Below are positions 52,038 to 61,455 of a stretch of 64,000 bases of DNA, piece by piece. Every line of letters begins with the position of its first letter. Within the stretch, counting starts at the first letter, position 1. The translations under genes were made by a program, and so were the position numbers. The notes under the pieces were generated by a model that did no database searches, was not told where the DNA came from, and saw only the letters and a list, made by a program, of their open reading frames with translations. The stretch is from Deltaproteobacteria bacterium (GTDB taxonomy: Bacteria; Myxococcota_A; UBA796; SXON01), in contig BJHF01000007.1 in assembly GCA_014191855.1 (NCBI GenBank), forward strand, positions 36,782 through 100,781, in the 5' to 3' direction.

Positions 52038-52760
52038 TTAGAACCGGATCCCAGCGTCGGCGCTGCCTGCGTACGCGGGGATGACGCCGAAGCCGACGAC
52101 CGCCGCCGCAGTTACGGAGCCCCCAACATACCAGCGGTCGGCCTCGTAGCGATAGCGGCCGTTTACGGCGAGGGACTCCAGGCCGAGGCGCAGGGTGTGG
52201 TGTTCGGCGATGCGGCCGTTCACGCCCAGCTCCGATGCGAAGACCGCCTGGAACAGCGGGGCAACGACCGTGGTTTCGTTCCCCAGGGCACCGGCGGGAA
52301 CGACGCTGAGGAGCGGCACAGAGGCGTCGAACCAGACGTTTTTGTTTCCGGCCTCCAGCGAAGCGCCGAGCGTTGGGAGCACGGCGCCATCGACTCCCGT
52401 GTCGGTCTCGCTGGCCCCGGCGATGGCGACCGTCAAAAAGGGCGCGAACCGCACCACCGGCCTGTCAACCAGCAGGTAGCGCGCGGAGAAGAAGCCGATT
52501 CCCAGCCCGCCCGCGTCGAGGTCCTCGTCGGCGCCCACGAACCCGGCGCCGGTCGCGCTCAGCGCGAGTCGGTCGGTGGGGGCCCAGGTCGCGTCGACTC
52601 CAAAGAGCGGCACGCCCATGCCGCTGACGGACACGGCCGTTGCGCTCACACCGATCGAGCCGGCGCCTGCTTCGGTCGCCCGAGCGCCGGGGAGCAGGTT
52701 GGCGGAGGAGGAGTCGTTTGCGGAAGCGGCGGCGATGAATGCGAAGGCGAAGGGAAGCAT
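52038..52760 (-). CDS. Exported probable outer-membrane beta-barrel protein
   Basis: 240 residues from ATG 52760 (MLPFAFAFIAAASAN), with GGAG eight bases upstream. The longer upstream frame lacks a signal. The mature part alternates short amphipathic strands and turns (GVPLFGVDATWAPTDRLALS, GLGIGFFSARYLLVDRPVVR, HHTLRLGLESLAVNGRYRY) and ends AGSADAGIRF. A terminal Phe is the outer-membrane insertion signal. Probably an 8-12 strand barrel; function unknown. Confidence 0.7.
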   Translation of the reverse strand: MLPFAFAFIAAASANDSSSANLLPGARATEAGAGSIGVSATAVSVSGMGVPLFGVDATWAPTDRLALSATGAGFVGADEDLDAGGLGIGFFSARYLLVDRPVVRFAPFLTVAIAGASETDTGVDGAVLPTLGASLEAGNKNVWFDASVPLLSVVPAGALGNETTVVAPLFQAVFASELGVNGRIAEHHTLRLGLESLAVNGRYRYEADRWYVGGSVTAAAVVGFGVIPAYAGSADAGIRF

Positions 52761-53081
52761 GTCGAGGTCTCCGCCAGGGGACGGTGCAAGGCCCGTGCCG
52801 TAGCGGGGCCCGCTGGCGTATGCCTGGAAAACGGGCGTTGACTGAGACTCGTCGCGAGCACTTGCGCGTCCGGCGTTGGCGTGGCGCGCTGGGACCAACA
52901 TCGGGAGCGTCGCCGATCGGCGATGGAGTGGCGCCGATCGTTTACGGGCCAGCGGCTCGCGGGAGGCGCCGCGATGCGCCACAGGTCATGGTTCGACGAA
53001 GGCGAGATGTGCCGCGCGCATCGCCCAAAACGCAGATCGCCGCCGGCCTTTCGGCGCGACGGCGATCCCGAAATCCGACGA
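52761..53081. other. 321-base stretch without a recognised gene
   Basis: It lies between the start of the barrel gene and the stop of the thioredoxin-like gene, both leftward. Open frames exist on both strands but lack signals or domains. The barrel-gene promoter should lie here; no -35/-10 pair was clear. Confidence 0.4.
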
Positions 53082-53798
53082 TCAGCCGCTGATCAGCTTG
53101 TCCAGCGTCGCGTCGTCGAGCCGGCCCGGGTGGCCGCGCCAGATCACCTTGCCGTCCTTCACCAGCGCCGCCGCCGGGATGCCGGAGACGTTGAAGCCCT
53201 TGGACATGGAGCCTTCCTTCTCCTTCGCGACCGGGAACTTCACCTTGTTCTCCTTGAGGAACGCGGCGACAGTCTCGTCGGTTGCCGACTTGGTGACCTT
53301 CGTGAAGGCGAGCACCTGCACGCCCTTTTTCTTGAGGTCGGCCTCGCGGGCGGCCAGCTCCGGAATCTCCTTTTTGCAGTGCGGGCACCAGACTTCCCAG
53401 AACACCATCAAGGTGACGTTGGAACCGGTGTAATCGCCCTTTCCCTGGAACCAGGAGTCAACCTCGATCGGCGCCGCGTCGGTGCCGATGAGACCCACTT
53501 CCTTGTACATCCGCTCGCCGGCCTTCCCAGCCTTCGTATCGGGGAATTCCTTGGTGAGCTTCTCGAGGCCGGTTTTCGCGGCCCCAAAGTCGCTGCCCTT
53601 CATCGCCTCGGTGACGCCCTTCATGATGGCGTTTGCCGCTTCCTCCTTGGCGGGATCGGCGGCGGAAGCGGTGGGGCCGGAGCCGCCGCGCTTCTCCAGC
53701 GTAGCGATCTTCTCTTCGAGGGCGGTAACGCGCGCGGTAACGGCGTCCATATCCGTCTTCTGGGCGCAGCCGAACAAGGCAAAGGCGAGAACGAGCAT
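53082..53798 (-). CDS. TlpA/ResA-like thioredoxin-fold lipoprotein with N-terminal coiled coil
   Basis: 238 residues. The lipobox is MLVLAFALFGCAQ (Cys 11). Residues about 15-40 are a coiled coil (VTARVTALEEKIATLEKR). The thioredoxin-fold domain follows with VTLMVFWEVWCPHCKKEIPE, giving the redox pair WCPHC, then VQVLAFTKVTKSATDETVAA, FNVSGIPAAALVKDGKV (the cis-Pro loop) and WRGHPGRLDDATLDKLI. It is a periplasmic, membrane-tethered disulfide reductase, possibly for cytochrome c or copper-protein maturation. The coiled coil suggests oligomerisation. Confidence 0.9.
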   Translation of the reverse strand: MLVLAFALFGCAQKTDMDAVTARVTALEEKIATLEKRGGSGPTASAADPAKEEAANAIMKGVTEAMKGSDFGAAKTGLEKLTKEFPDTKAGKAGERMYKEVGLIGTDAAPIEVDSWFQGKGDYTGSNVTLMVFWEVWCPHCKKEIPELAAREADLKKKGVQVLAFTKVTKSATDETVAAFLKENKVKFPVAKEKEGSMSKGFNVSGIPAAALVKDGKVIWRGHPGRLDDATLDKLISG

Positions 53799-53879
53799 CA
53801 GGGTCTCCAGTACGAAGTCGGGCGACTAACCCGTTCCGCTCAGGCCGGAAGGGCGCCGCCGGGATAGCCGGGGGGCGAC

Positions 53880-55547
53880 ATGGCACACCAGTACATTTAT
53901 GTAATGAAGCAGCTTCGTAAGGCCTGGCCGGGGGGCCGCGAGGTCCTCAAGGGCATCTGGCTGAGCTTCTACCCGGGCGCGAAAATCGGCGTTCTCGGCA
54001 ACAATGGTGCCGGGAAGTCCACGCTCCTGCGGATCATGGCGGGGGTCGATACCGACTTCACGGGCGAGGCCTGGGCCCACGAGGGCACCCGGATCGGGTA
54101 CCTGCCGCAGGAGCCGAAGCTCGATGACAGCAAGACGGTGCGCGAGGAGATCGAGGAGGCCGTAAAGGACGTGAGGCAACTCCTCGTGCGCTACGAGGAA
54201 GTGTCGAACGCGATGGGAGACGAGGACGCGGACTTCGACGCGTTGATGGCCGAACAAGCCGACCTGCAGGACAAGATCGATGCGGTGAACGCCTGGGAGC
54301 TGGATCGGAAGCTCGAGGTGGCCATGGACGCGCTGCGGGTGCCCCCGGCCGACCAGAAGATCGCGGTGTTGTCGGGCGGCGAGCGCCGCCGCGTCGCGTT
54401 GTGCAAGCTGCTGCTCGCCCCGAACGACATGCTGCTCCTGGACGAGCCCACCAACCATCTCGACGCCGAGAGCGTGGCCTGGTTGGAGCGCACGCTCAAG
54501 GACTTCAAGGGCACGGTGGTGGCCATCACCCACGACCGGTACTTCCTCGACAATGTCGCGGGTTGGATCCTCGAGCTCGACCAGGGTGCGGGCATCCCGT
54601 GGGAGGGAAACTACTCGAGCTGGCTGGAGCAGAAGGCGAAGCGGCTGGAGCAGGAGGAGAAGCAGGCGAGCGCCCGCTCCAAGACGCTGGAGCGCGAATT
54701 GGAGTGGGTGCGGATGTCGCCCCGGGCGCGGCAGGCGAAAAGCAAGGCTCGCATCGCGGCCTACGAGGATCTGCTCACCGCCGAGCCGGAAGAGCGGGTC
54801 GGAAAGGTGGACATCGTGATTCCGCCCGGTCCGCGGCTGGGAAACATCGTCGTCCGGGCCAAGGGGCTCCGAAAGGTGTACGGGGACCGCGTGCTGTTCG
54901 ACGATGTGAACTTCGACCTGCCGCGCGGCGGCATCGTCGGCGTGATCGGGCCGAACGGCGCGGGGAAGACCACGTTGTTCCGGATGATCACCGGACAAGA
55001 GCAGGCCGACGGCGGCGAGCTGGTGGTCGGCGAGACGGTGAAGCTCTCCTACGTGGACCAGGTTCGCAACTTCGACCCGAACAAGAGCGTGTTCGAGACC
55101 ATCGGCGGCGGTCGCGACGTGATCAAGGTCGGCGCCCGCGAGATCAACGCCCGGGCCTACTGCGGCGCCTTCAACTTCAAGGGCACGGATCAACAACAGA
55201 AGGTTGGAACGCTGTCCGGTGGGGAACGCAATCGCCTGCAGCTCGCGACCATGCTCCAGAGCGGCGGCAACGTGGTGATGCTCGACGAGCCCACGAACGA
55301 CCTCGATGTGGACACGCTCCGCTCCCTGGAAGATGCGATGCTCGGCTTTGCCGGCTGCGTGCTGGTCACCTCCCACGATCGCTGGTTCCTTGACCGTATC
55401 GCCACGCACATCCTGGCGTTTGAGGGGAATAGTCGCGTGGTGTGGTTCGAAGGGAACTACGAGGACTACGACAAGGATCGGCACAAGCGCCTCGGCGCCG
55501 AGGCCGACCAGCCGCATCGGATCAAGTACAAGCCCATCGTGCGGTGA
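53880..55547 (+). CDS. ettA: EttA-type ABC-F ATPase (energy-dependent translational throttle)
   Basis: 555 residues, the usual EttA length. Two ATPase domains: Walker [10 protein letters not shown] and GPNGAGKTT, signatures [17 protein letters not shown] and [16 protein letters not shown], Walker [15 protein letters not shown] and [14 protein letters not shown]. The short linker between them carries the P-site tRNA interaction motif ([20 protein letters not shown]). The C-terminus [13 protein letters not shown] is typical of EttA. It binds the ribosomal E site and gates the first elongation steps according to the ATP/ADP ratio. Complete. Confidence 0.95.
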   Translation: MAHQYIYVMKQLRKAWPGGREVLKGIWLSFYPGAKIGVLGNNGAGKSTLLRIMAGVDTDFTGEAWAHEGTRIGYLPQEPKLDDSKTVREEIEEAVKDVRQLLVRYEEVSNAMGDEDADFDALMAEQADLQDKIDAVNAWELDRKLEVAMDALRVPPADQKIAVLSGGERRRVALCKLLLAPNDMLLLDEPTNHLDAESVAWLERTLKDFKGTVVAITHDRYFLDNVAGWILELDQGAGIPWEGNYSSWLEQKAKRLEQEEKQASARSKTLERELEWVRMSPRARQAKSKARIAAYEDLLTAEPEERVGKVDIVIPPGPRLGNIVVRAKGLRKVYGDRVLFDDVNFDLPRGGIVGVIGPNGAGKTTLFRMITGQEQADGGELVVGETVKLSYVDQVRNFDPNKSVFETIGGGRDVIKVGAREINARAYCGAFNFKGTDQQQKVGTLSGGERNRLQLATMLQSGGNVVMLDEPTNDLDVDTLRSLEDAMLGFAGCVLVTSHDRWFLDRIATHILAFEGNSRVVWFEGNYEDYDKDRHKRLGAEADQPHRIKYKPIVR

Positions 55548-55559
55548 GCACGCCCAGGA

Positions 55560-56258
55560 TCAGCGGGCCAACGCCGCGATCATCCCGCGCAGGCTGCGAA
55601 GTTCGGCGCGGGTGAAGCCGGGGCGGAGCATCGCCGCGCGGAGGTTGCGAAGGGCGACGACGCGTCGTCGGGGGTCGCTGAGGTAGCCGACGTTCAGCAG
55701 CGCGGCGGCCACCGCGTCGACCAGGGCCGACTGCTCCGCGAGCGGCGCGGGGCGCAGGGCCCTCCCCGGCGGCGCGGCCGAGGGGTTCAGGGCCGCAGAG
55801 CGCCATTCCCAGAGCAGGATCCCAGCCGCCTGGGCGAGGTTGAGCGCGCGGGCGCCGGGCTCGGTGGGGATGTGCACGAGGCCGGTGCAGCGGTCGAGCT
55901 CTTCGTAGCGGAGCCCGTTCTGCTCCGGACCGAGCACCAGGGCGGTGGTGTCGTAGCCAAGGCGAGGCCCCAACTCACGGGGAGATAGCTGCTCTTTCTG
56001 TAGCTCCTTGGGCAGCGCGGAGGCGGCCCATGCGCCGGTGCAGCCAACCAGCGCGGCGTCGAGCGTGGGGAAGATCACGGACCGGGCCAGCACGTCGCCG
56101 CCGGACGTTGCGACGGCCATCGCGCGCGGATCGGCAGGGTCGCAGCGGGGCGCCACGAGGCGCAGGTCGCGCACCCCGAGGTTGGCCATGACGCGCGCCA
56201 CGGCGCCGACGTTCTCGGGGAGGCTCGGCGCCACCAGCACCACGACGGGGGGGCTCAT
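55560..56258 (-). CDS. SPOUT RNA methyltransferase (TrmJ-like)
   Basis: 232 residues. The SPOUT knot motifs are VVLVAPSLPENVGAVARVMA with NLGVRDLRLVAP (N-terminal half), then ALVLGPEQNGLRYEELDRCT and VHIPTEPGARALNLAQAAGI (SAM-binding trefoil). LNLAQA with the preceding 'PTEPGARA' corresponds to the TrmJ/LasT group, which 2'-O-methylates tRNA position 32. The C-terminal helical extension (RRVVALRNLRAAMLRPGF) fits TrmJ. Convergent with ettA with a 12-base gap. Confidence 0.85.
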   Translation of the reverse strand: MSPPVVVLVAPSLPENVGAVARVMANLGVRDLRLVAPRCDPADPRAMAVATSGGDVLARSVIFPTLDAALVGCTGAWAASALPKELQKEQLSPRELGPRLGYDTTALVLGPEQNGLRYEELDRCTGLVHIPTEPGARALNLAQAAGILLWEWRSAALNPSAAPPGRALRPAPLAEQSALVDAVAAALLNVGYLSDPRRRVVALRNLRAAMLRPGFTRAELRSLRGMIAALAR

Positions 56259-56291
56259 GCGGCCTCGTTATCGCGATACAGGGCGCTGCCC

Positions 56292-57320
56292 ATGCGCCGT
56301 GTCTTCCCGTTCCTGCGCTTGCTCTTTGTGCCAGCGCTGGGGGTCACCGGGGGCCTTGTTGGCTGGGTGGCGGAGGAGAGCGCAATCGCGACTGCACTCT
56401 TGCTTATCGAGCCGATCCTGTGGGTTTTCGCGGCGTGGTTGGCGTATGCCGCCTGGTCGCGCAAGGATGTCGGGCTCACGGTTGGCGTCGTGTGCGGCGG
56501 GCTGGCCGCGGCCATGTGCGTGCGCATCCCGACGGCGCCCCCGGAAACGCCAGGCCTCGATCCGGCGCCCTTCCTCGCCCGAACGAGCGACTGCGCTCGG
56601 GAATTGGAGCTCCCCGCGCAGTCGGTGCGCCTCGTGCAATGGACGGTTTCCAACGATGCGCCGGGCATCGTGCCGGTGATCACCGACGCCCAGGCGGATC
56701 TGGTCGTGGTGCGCGGCCCGCTCTCCCCGGAGGTGGCGGCGGCGGTGGAGGCCGGAGTGGGCGGCGAGTCGATGGCATTGACTGGGGCCAATGGCCCGAT
56801 TCACGTGTTCACTCGCGGCGTATTCTCCCGGTGCGGCGAGGGAGATCAGTGGATGGACCAGCCCGCGCAGGGCGCCGATATCGGCCTGCTGTTTGTCACC
56901 GTGAGCCCCGGCACGTCGTTCCCGCTGCTTGTCGCCGGCTTCCCCGAGGTGGCTTCGGTGCCGCAGTGGGCGACCGCGTCTCGGGACGCCCGATCGGCCC
57001 TGCACACCGCCGCCGAGAGGCTTCAGTCCTCGATCCTGGTGGTGGCCGTCGATGCGGCGCTCCCGCTGGGCGGGCCCCGGCTTACGCGCATGTTGAAGGT
57101 GGTCGGCCTCGCCCCGGCAGCGCGGCCCCTCAATTGGCCGCCGCGCTGGCCTTTCTCGCTGCATGCCTTCGATCAGGTGTGGGCGGCCGAGGCGTGGGTG
57201 AGCGCCCCCGCGGAGCGCCTCCGCGCGCCGGGAACCGGCCGGGATGGCGTGCGGGTGGATCTCGCCCCGCGCTGGCCCGTAGCGCTACCAGTGCCCGCTG
57301 ACGACGATGCCGTTCGGTAG
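56292..57320 (+). CDS. Membrane protein with a degenerate endonuclease/exonuclease/phosphatase (EEP) fold
   Basis: 342 residues. Three membrane spans come first (residues about 8-26, 31-53, 60-76). The remaining 260 residues follow the EEP block order but with catalytic residues changed. VRLVQWTVSNDAPG stands where 'vlsWNv' is expected (Asn replaced by Thr118). DAQADLVVVRGPL stands where 'pDvvvlqE' is expected (Glu replaced by Gly142). ILVVAVDAALPLGGP stands for 'vvvaGDfNa' (Asn replaced by Ala256). FDQVWAAE stands for 'iDhvl', and GTGRDGVRVDL for 'gSDHrpv' (His replaced by Gly319). It is likely a non-enzymatic EEP relative. It overlaps the convergent 57285 gene by 36 bases. Confidence 0.6.
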   Translation: MRRVFPFLRLLFVPALGVTGGLVGWVAEESAIATALLLIEPILWVFAAWLAYAAWSRKDVGLTVGVVCGGLAAAMCVRIPTAPPETPGLDPAPFLARTSDCARELELPAQSVRLVQWTVSNDAPGIVPVITDAQADLVVVRGPLSPEVAAAVEAGVGGESMALTGANGPIHVFTRGVFSRCGEGDQWMDQPAQGADIGLLFVTVSPGTSFPLLVAGFPEVASVPQWATASRDARSALHTAAERLQSSILVVAVDAALPLGGPRLTRMLKVVGLAPAARPLNWPPRWPFSLHAFDQVWAAEAWVSAPAERLRAPGTGRDGVRVDLAPRWPVALPVPADDDAVR

Positions 57321-58913
57321 CAGCATCACCGGCGCGTCGATCACCTGGAGCACCACCCCTGAGGCGAGCAAGGCCGCGCCGCCGCCAACCATCGCGATCG
57401 TGCTGTAGCGGCCCACGTCGAAGCGGCCCTCCCACGCGGTCGCGGAGTCGGACGACATCGTGCCGGGATGCTCGTTCGCCTCGGTGATCGCCGCGTACGC
57501 CGGCTCCACCACCGTGTAGTTCATGGCCAGCCCGCCGGCGATCAGGCCGCCGCCCGCGCTCATGAGCAGGATCGCGGGGATGTCGGCGCCCGACTTCTTG
57601 GTGATGGTCGCCTTGCTGCCCGTGCCGCCCTTCTCGGCAGCGGCCTTCGCCTCGGCCGCAGCCTTCGCATCTGCCGTTGCCTTGGCGGCGGCTTTGGCCT
57701 CGGCCGTCGCTTTTTCTGCTGCCGCCTTGTCCGCGGCGGCCTTCGCCTCCGCGGCCGCCTTGTCCCCGGCGCTGGCCGCCTTGTCAGCTGCCGCCTTGTC
57801 AGCTGCCGCCTTATCGGCTGCGGCCTTGGCATCGGCCGTGGCCCTCTCGCTGGCGGCCTTGTCCGCCGCGACCTTCTCGGCGGCGGCCTTGTCCGCCGCG
57901 GCCTTCGCGTCCGCCGCAGCTTTGTCCCCCGCGCCCGCCGCCTTGTCTGACGCGGCCTTCGCATCCGCGGCCGCCTTCGCGTCGGCCGTGGCTTTTGCGG
58001 CCGCGGCTTTTTCCGCTACCGCCTTCGCTTCGGCCGCGGCTTTCGCGTCGGCCGTCGCCTTCTCGGCTGCGGCCTTGTCGGCCACGACCTTGTCCGCCGC
58101 CGCCTTCTTGTCGGCCTCCGCCTTCGCCTTCTCGGCCGCCTTGGCGTCTGCCAGCGCCTTTTCCGCCGCCGCTTTGTCGGCCACCGCCTTGTCCGCCGCG
58201 GCCTTCTTGTCCGCCTCGGCCTTTGCCTTCTCAGCCGCCTTCGCGTCGGCCACGGCCTTTTTCTCGGCCGCCAGCTTCTCGGCTGCCGCCTTCGCTTCCG
58301 CGGCCTTGGCGGCCTTCGGGTCTGCCTTCGCAACGGCCTTGCCGCTGTAGGAGCCTCCCGAGCACAACACCAGGTAGTCCGCCGGCGCTTGCCCGTAGTC
58401 GTGCCACGAGCCCGTGAAGTTCCCATCGCCACAGCGGATCTGCACGAGGTGGCGACCCTTCACCAGCATGTCTTCGGAGGAGAGCCGCTTCCCGTCGATG
58501 AAGATCAGCGCATCGCCGCTGTCGTCTGGCAGGCCCGTGGCGAACTGCTCGTAGTTCCGAACCTCGCCGCGTAGCGCGTACAGCACATCCTGCGCGTCGG
58601 TTTCGGGGAGCAGCTCGGCGTCGGGCTCGAACTGGGGCGCGATGACGAGCACCTTGCGCCAATTCTCCATGCCTCCCTTGTCCTGGTTGCCCGTGCGCCA
58701 CTCGATGATCCCTCGGTAGAACCAAAGCTTCGCGAGATCGGCTTCTGCAACCGGCGAGCTGGAGGAGGGCGCGACAGACTCAGCCGCCGTGATGAGCGTC
58801 TTCGCGGTTTTGTAGTCCTTGGCCACCAGCGCTTCGCGGGCCTGGGCCATGATCGCGACGTACCCGAAGTCTTGGGCGTGGGCGGCGCCGAGGAGGGCCA
58901 GGACTAGCGACAT
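57285..58913 (-). CDS. Exported protein with PEGA-like domain, long Lys/Ala coiled coil and C-terminal membrane segments
   Basis: 542 residues. Signal peptide MSLVLALLGAAHAQ. Residues about 15-125 are TPR-like helices (AREALVAKDYKTAKTLITAA, LWFYRGIIEWRTGNQDKGG). A PEGA-like strand set follows (DALIFIDGKRLSSEDML, KGRHLVQIRCG). Residues about 195-430 are a TolA-like rod of AAADKAAAEKA-type units. The last 110 residues contain hydrophobic segments (ADIPAILLMSAGGGLIAGGL, TIAMVGGGAALLASGVVLQV). It could span the periplasm and link membranes. It is the last gene of the leftward kinase operon and overlaps the kinase gene by 10 bases. Confidence 0.7.
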   Translation of the reverse strand: MSLVLALLGAAHAQDFGYVAIMAQAREALVAKDYKTAKTLITAAESVAPSSSSPVAEADLAKLWFYRGIIEWRTGNQDKGGMENWRKVLVIAPQFEPDAELLPETDAQDVLYALRGEVRNYEQFATGLPDDSGDALIFIDGKRLSSEDMLVKGRHLVQIRCGDGNFTGSWHDYGQAPADYLVLCSGGSYSGKAVAKADPKAAKAAEAKAAAEKLAAEKKAVADAKAAEKAKAEADKKAAADKAVADKAAAEKALADAKAAEKAKAEADKKAAADKVVADKAAAEKATADAKAAAEAKAVAEKAAAAKATADAKAAADAKAASDKAAGAGDKAAADAKAAADKAAAEKVAADKAASERATADAKAAADKAAADKAAADKAASAGDKAAAEAKAAADKAAAEKATAEAKAAAKATADAKAAAEAKAAAEKGGTGSKATITKKSGADIPAILLMSAGGGLIAGGLAMNYTVVEPAYAAITEANEHPGTMSSDSATAWEGRFDVGRYSTIAMVGGGAALLASGVVLQVIDAPVMLLPNGIVVSGHW

Positions 58914-60688
58914 TCACCCTTCTCCCAGGAGGCGTCCCGGAGCGTGAAGAGGCAGGTTTTTCCAACTTCGACCGTGAAATCGGTGACCTTGGAGCCCGAG
59001 GCGAGCTTCACCTTGGCGCGAACGCTGCCGGGCTCGAGGTCCTTGATCCGCAGGTTGAGGGAGCCATCCCATTCCTGCCGGTTGCCGGTTGAGGTGACGA
59101 TCACCTCCGAAGCACCGCTCGGAACGCGCAGGATCGCGCCGCCTTTTCCGGGGGCGTTCGGCGTCCAGTCCATCTCGGGGCTGCCTGGAGGGAGGTGGGC
59201 GCTCGGCCCCGTGATGGGCGGGGTGGTGGGCCCGCCAGTGGTGGGCACGTTGATGACGAGAAACCAGATCGCGGCCGCGGCGACGGTGCCAAGGAAACCC
59301 AGGATCACCAGCCCCGCGACGTACTTGCCGATCCCGCCCGAGCTGGGGGCTTCTTCTGCGACCGGGCGGGAGGCGGAGGCTAGCGTGGGGGACGTGGTGG
59401 TGGAGGGGGCCGGCTTCACCTTTGGGCTCGACCGGGAGCCGGTGACGGTTCCCGAAGGCGGCGGCCAGGTCGCGTTGTTGCGCGCCGCTGTGCCTTCAGC
59501 GCTCCCCGCCATGGAAGGGAGAATGCTGGAAACCCGCGGCGGTGCCGGCGGTGACGCGTAGGCCGCGGGCGCCTCGGCGGCGGCGGCGGGGCTGCCGCTC
59601 GGGAGATCGACCGGGAGCTCGGCCAACTCCGGAGGCACCGTGAACTCGCCATCGGATTCGCCGGCGTTCACGCCGACTTCGGCACCTTTCACCTCGCCCA
59701 TGCCCGTGACGTCTTCAAACATCATCGTGCCAGCGTAGGGGTCGTTGGGATCCTGCTCCGGAATCCAGGACTCATAGACCTTCTTCACGGATTCCCGCGC
59801 GAAGCGCTTGAGGCCCGCATCGCTCGCGAGGTCGGCGAGCGCCTCCATCTCTTCGATTACCTGCGCCGCCGTGGGTCGGGCATCCGGCTCGTAGAGGAGC
59901 ATGCGGCGAAGCGCGAGCACGGTGCCCTCGCGCAGCTCTGGGGTGAGCTCGGAGAGATCGATCGCGTCGATCCTGGCTGCAATGGTGGGCTCGTAGCGCT
60001 CCTGCCGCAGCGGGATCTTCCCGAAGCCATCGAGCGTGAGGCACTCGTAGAGCGTGATGCCGAGGCTGAACACATCGCCCGAGGGGGAGTCGGGCTCGCC
60101 GAGCATGCGCTCCGGCGCCATGTAGGCCTGGCTCCCGAAGGCGAGCACCTGCGTCTTGGCCTCTCGCTCCTCGAAGGTGGCGCGCGCGGTGCCGAAGTCG
60201 AGCACCTTTACGTCGCCTTCGATGGTGATCATCGCGTTGCTGGGCTTGATGTCCCGGTGGATGACCTGCAGCGGCTCACCGCCCTGGAGGGGGCGGTGCG
60301 TGTAGGCCGCATCCAGCCCCGAGGCGATGGCGCCGATGGCCTCGAACGCCGACTTACGCGGGAAGATCTTGCCGGTTTCCTTGAGCGAGGTGGTGACCGT
60401 TTTGAGGTCGACCCCCTGCAGGTACTCCATGACGATGGCGCACTGGCCGTTGATCGAGGTGAGGTCTTCCACACGCACGATGTTCCGATGCCGGAGCCGC
60501 CCGAGCAGCCGGGCCTCGTCGCGCGAGCGCATCACGATCTCGTCGTTTCCGAGCCACCGACCATGCAAAAGCTTGATGGCGACGATCGAGGAGAAGTTCT
60601 CTCCGGTGATCATCTCGGCCAGGTACACCTTTCCGAACCCGCCTTGTGCGAGCTCTTTAAGGAACTTGAATCGACGGCGTGGCTCCAT
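58904..60688 (-). CDS. Ser/Thr protein kinase with membrane span and periplasmic tail
   Basis: 594 residues. The Hanks-type kinase domain covers residues about 8-270: glycine loop LAQGGFGKVYLAEM, ATP-anchoring Lys in VAIKLLHG, catalytic loop VIHRDIKPSNAMI, DFG in KVLDFGTARA, and APE as YMAPERMLGEPDSP. All catalytic residues are kept. A Pro/Ser/Ala-rich linker (about 330-455) precedes a single membrane span (YVAGLVILGFLGTVAAAAIW). An approximately 110-residue periplasmic beta-rich tail with one Cys pair follows. It is probably a receptor kinase. It lies 35 bases downstream of the 60724 gene in the same leftward operon. Confidence 0.93.
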   Translation of the reverse strand: MEPRRRFKFLKELAQGGFGKVYLAEMITGENFSSIVAIKLLHGRWLGNDEIVMRSRDEARLLGRLRHRNIVRVEDLTSINGQCAIVMEYLQGVDLKTVTTSLKETGKIFPRKSAFEAIGAIASGLDAAYTHRPLQGGEPLQVIHRDIKPSNAMITIEGDVKVLDFGTARATFEEREAKTQVLAFGSQAYMAPERMLGEPDSPSGDVFSLGITLYECLTLDGFGKIPLRQERYEPTIAARIDAIDLSELTPELREGTVLALRRMLLYEPDARPTAAQVIEEMEALADLASDAGLKRFARESVKKVYESWIPEQDPNDPYAGTMMFEDVTGMGEVKGAEVGVNAGESDGEFTVPPELAELPVDLPSGSPAAAAEAPAAYASPPAPPRVSSILPSMAGSAEGTAARNNATWPPPSGTVTGSRSSPKVKPAPSTTTSPTLASASRPVAEEAPSSGGIGKYVAGLVILGFLGTVAAAAIWFLVINVPTTGGPTTPPITGPSAHLPPGSPEMDWTPNAPGKGGAILRVPSGASEVIVTSTGNRQEWDGSLNLRIKDLEPGSVRAKVKLASGSKVTDFTVEVGKTCLFTLRDASWEKGECR

Positions 60689-60723
60689 CCCGAGGCGGCG
60701 CCGCGACTATAGCGCGCTAGCGG

Positions 60724-61455
60724 TCATTGTGTGCGGCACAGGCCACCGTCCCCGGTGACATTCTCCAGCACGAGATGCATCGTCGCCACATAGGCCTCCA
60801 GCTTCGCCTGCACCCCGGGCCACTTCTTCTTGACCGCGGCCCAGGACCAGTTGTTGAACATCGTCGGTCCCCACGGCGATTGCCGGTCGAGAACCATCGG
60901 GATTTGTCGAGCGAACACCGCCGCCAAGCCCATCTTGGTTGCGTCGGGTTCGCGGTTCTCGATCTGGTCGATCGCGCTCGCCACGCGCATCGGCCGGTCC
61001 GTGTCGTACCAACCCATGCTCTCAAAGCGCGGGAGCGCGTCGAGATCGCGAACGCGGAGCTCGCCGTTCTGATCCTCCACGAGGAGCTGCAGCGCCGTGT
61101 ACCGAGCCGGCGAAACCCGCCCACAAAGTGAGTTCTCCAGGAGCGCGAGGTCGTCCGTCTGGTCGAGGAGCAGGGCCACGGTGTCCCGGACGGGGTCCCC
61201 AATGTTCCACTTCTTTTCGTAGCCCTCCATCCGGGTGAGGATGCCCGCGGCCTCTCCTTCATCGAAGCCGAGCTTCGTAAGGTTGTCTTTGCGTTGGATC
61301 CGCACATACTGCAGCCCGCTCAGCATGTCGGTGGGCCCCGCGGCCGCCTCCTCGGTGCCCGTCTTGCCGACGACCTGCTCGGTGATCAACAGCCCAGCGG
61401 TGACCGGGACCAGCACCAGGAACGCGACAATCGCCGCAATCAACCTGCCGTTCAT
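60724..61455 (-). CDS. One-span membrane protein of unknown function in the kinase operon
   Basis: 243 residues. N-terminal anchor LIAAIVAFLVLVPVTAGLLI is followed by a mostly helical periplasmic domain with no match I know. Examples are DMLSGLQYVRIQRKDNLTKL, DEGEAAGILTRMEGYEKKW, PARYTALQLLVEDQNGELRV and VQAKLEAYVATMHLVLENV. Two Cys (NSLCGRV and GLCRTQ) could form a disulfide. Its ATG overlaps the stop of the transglycosylase gene by four bases, so the two are probably co-translated and act together at the peptidoglycan. Confidence 0.75.
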   Translation of the reverse strand: MNGRLIAAIVAFLVLVPVTAGLLITEQVVGKTGTEEAAAGPTDMLSGLQYVRIQRKDNLTKLGFDEGEAAGILTRMEGYEKKWNIGDPVRDTVALLLDQTDDLALLENSLCGRVSPARYTALQLLVEDQNGELRVRDLDALPRFESMGWYDTDRPMRVASAIDQIENREPDATKMGLAAVFARQIPMVLDRQSPWGPTMFNNWSWAAVKKKWPGVQAKLEAYVATMHLVLENVTGDGGLCRTQ

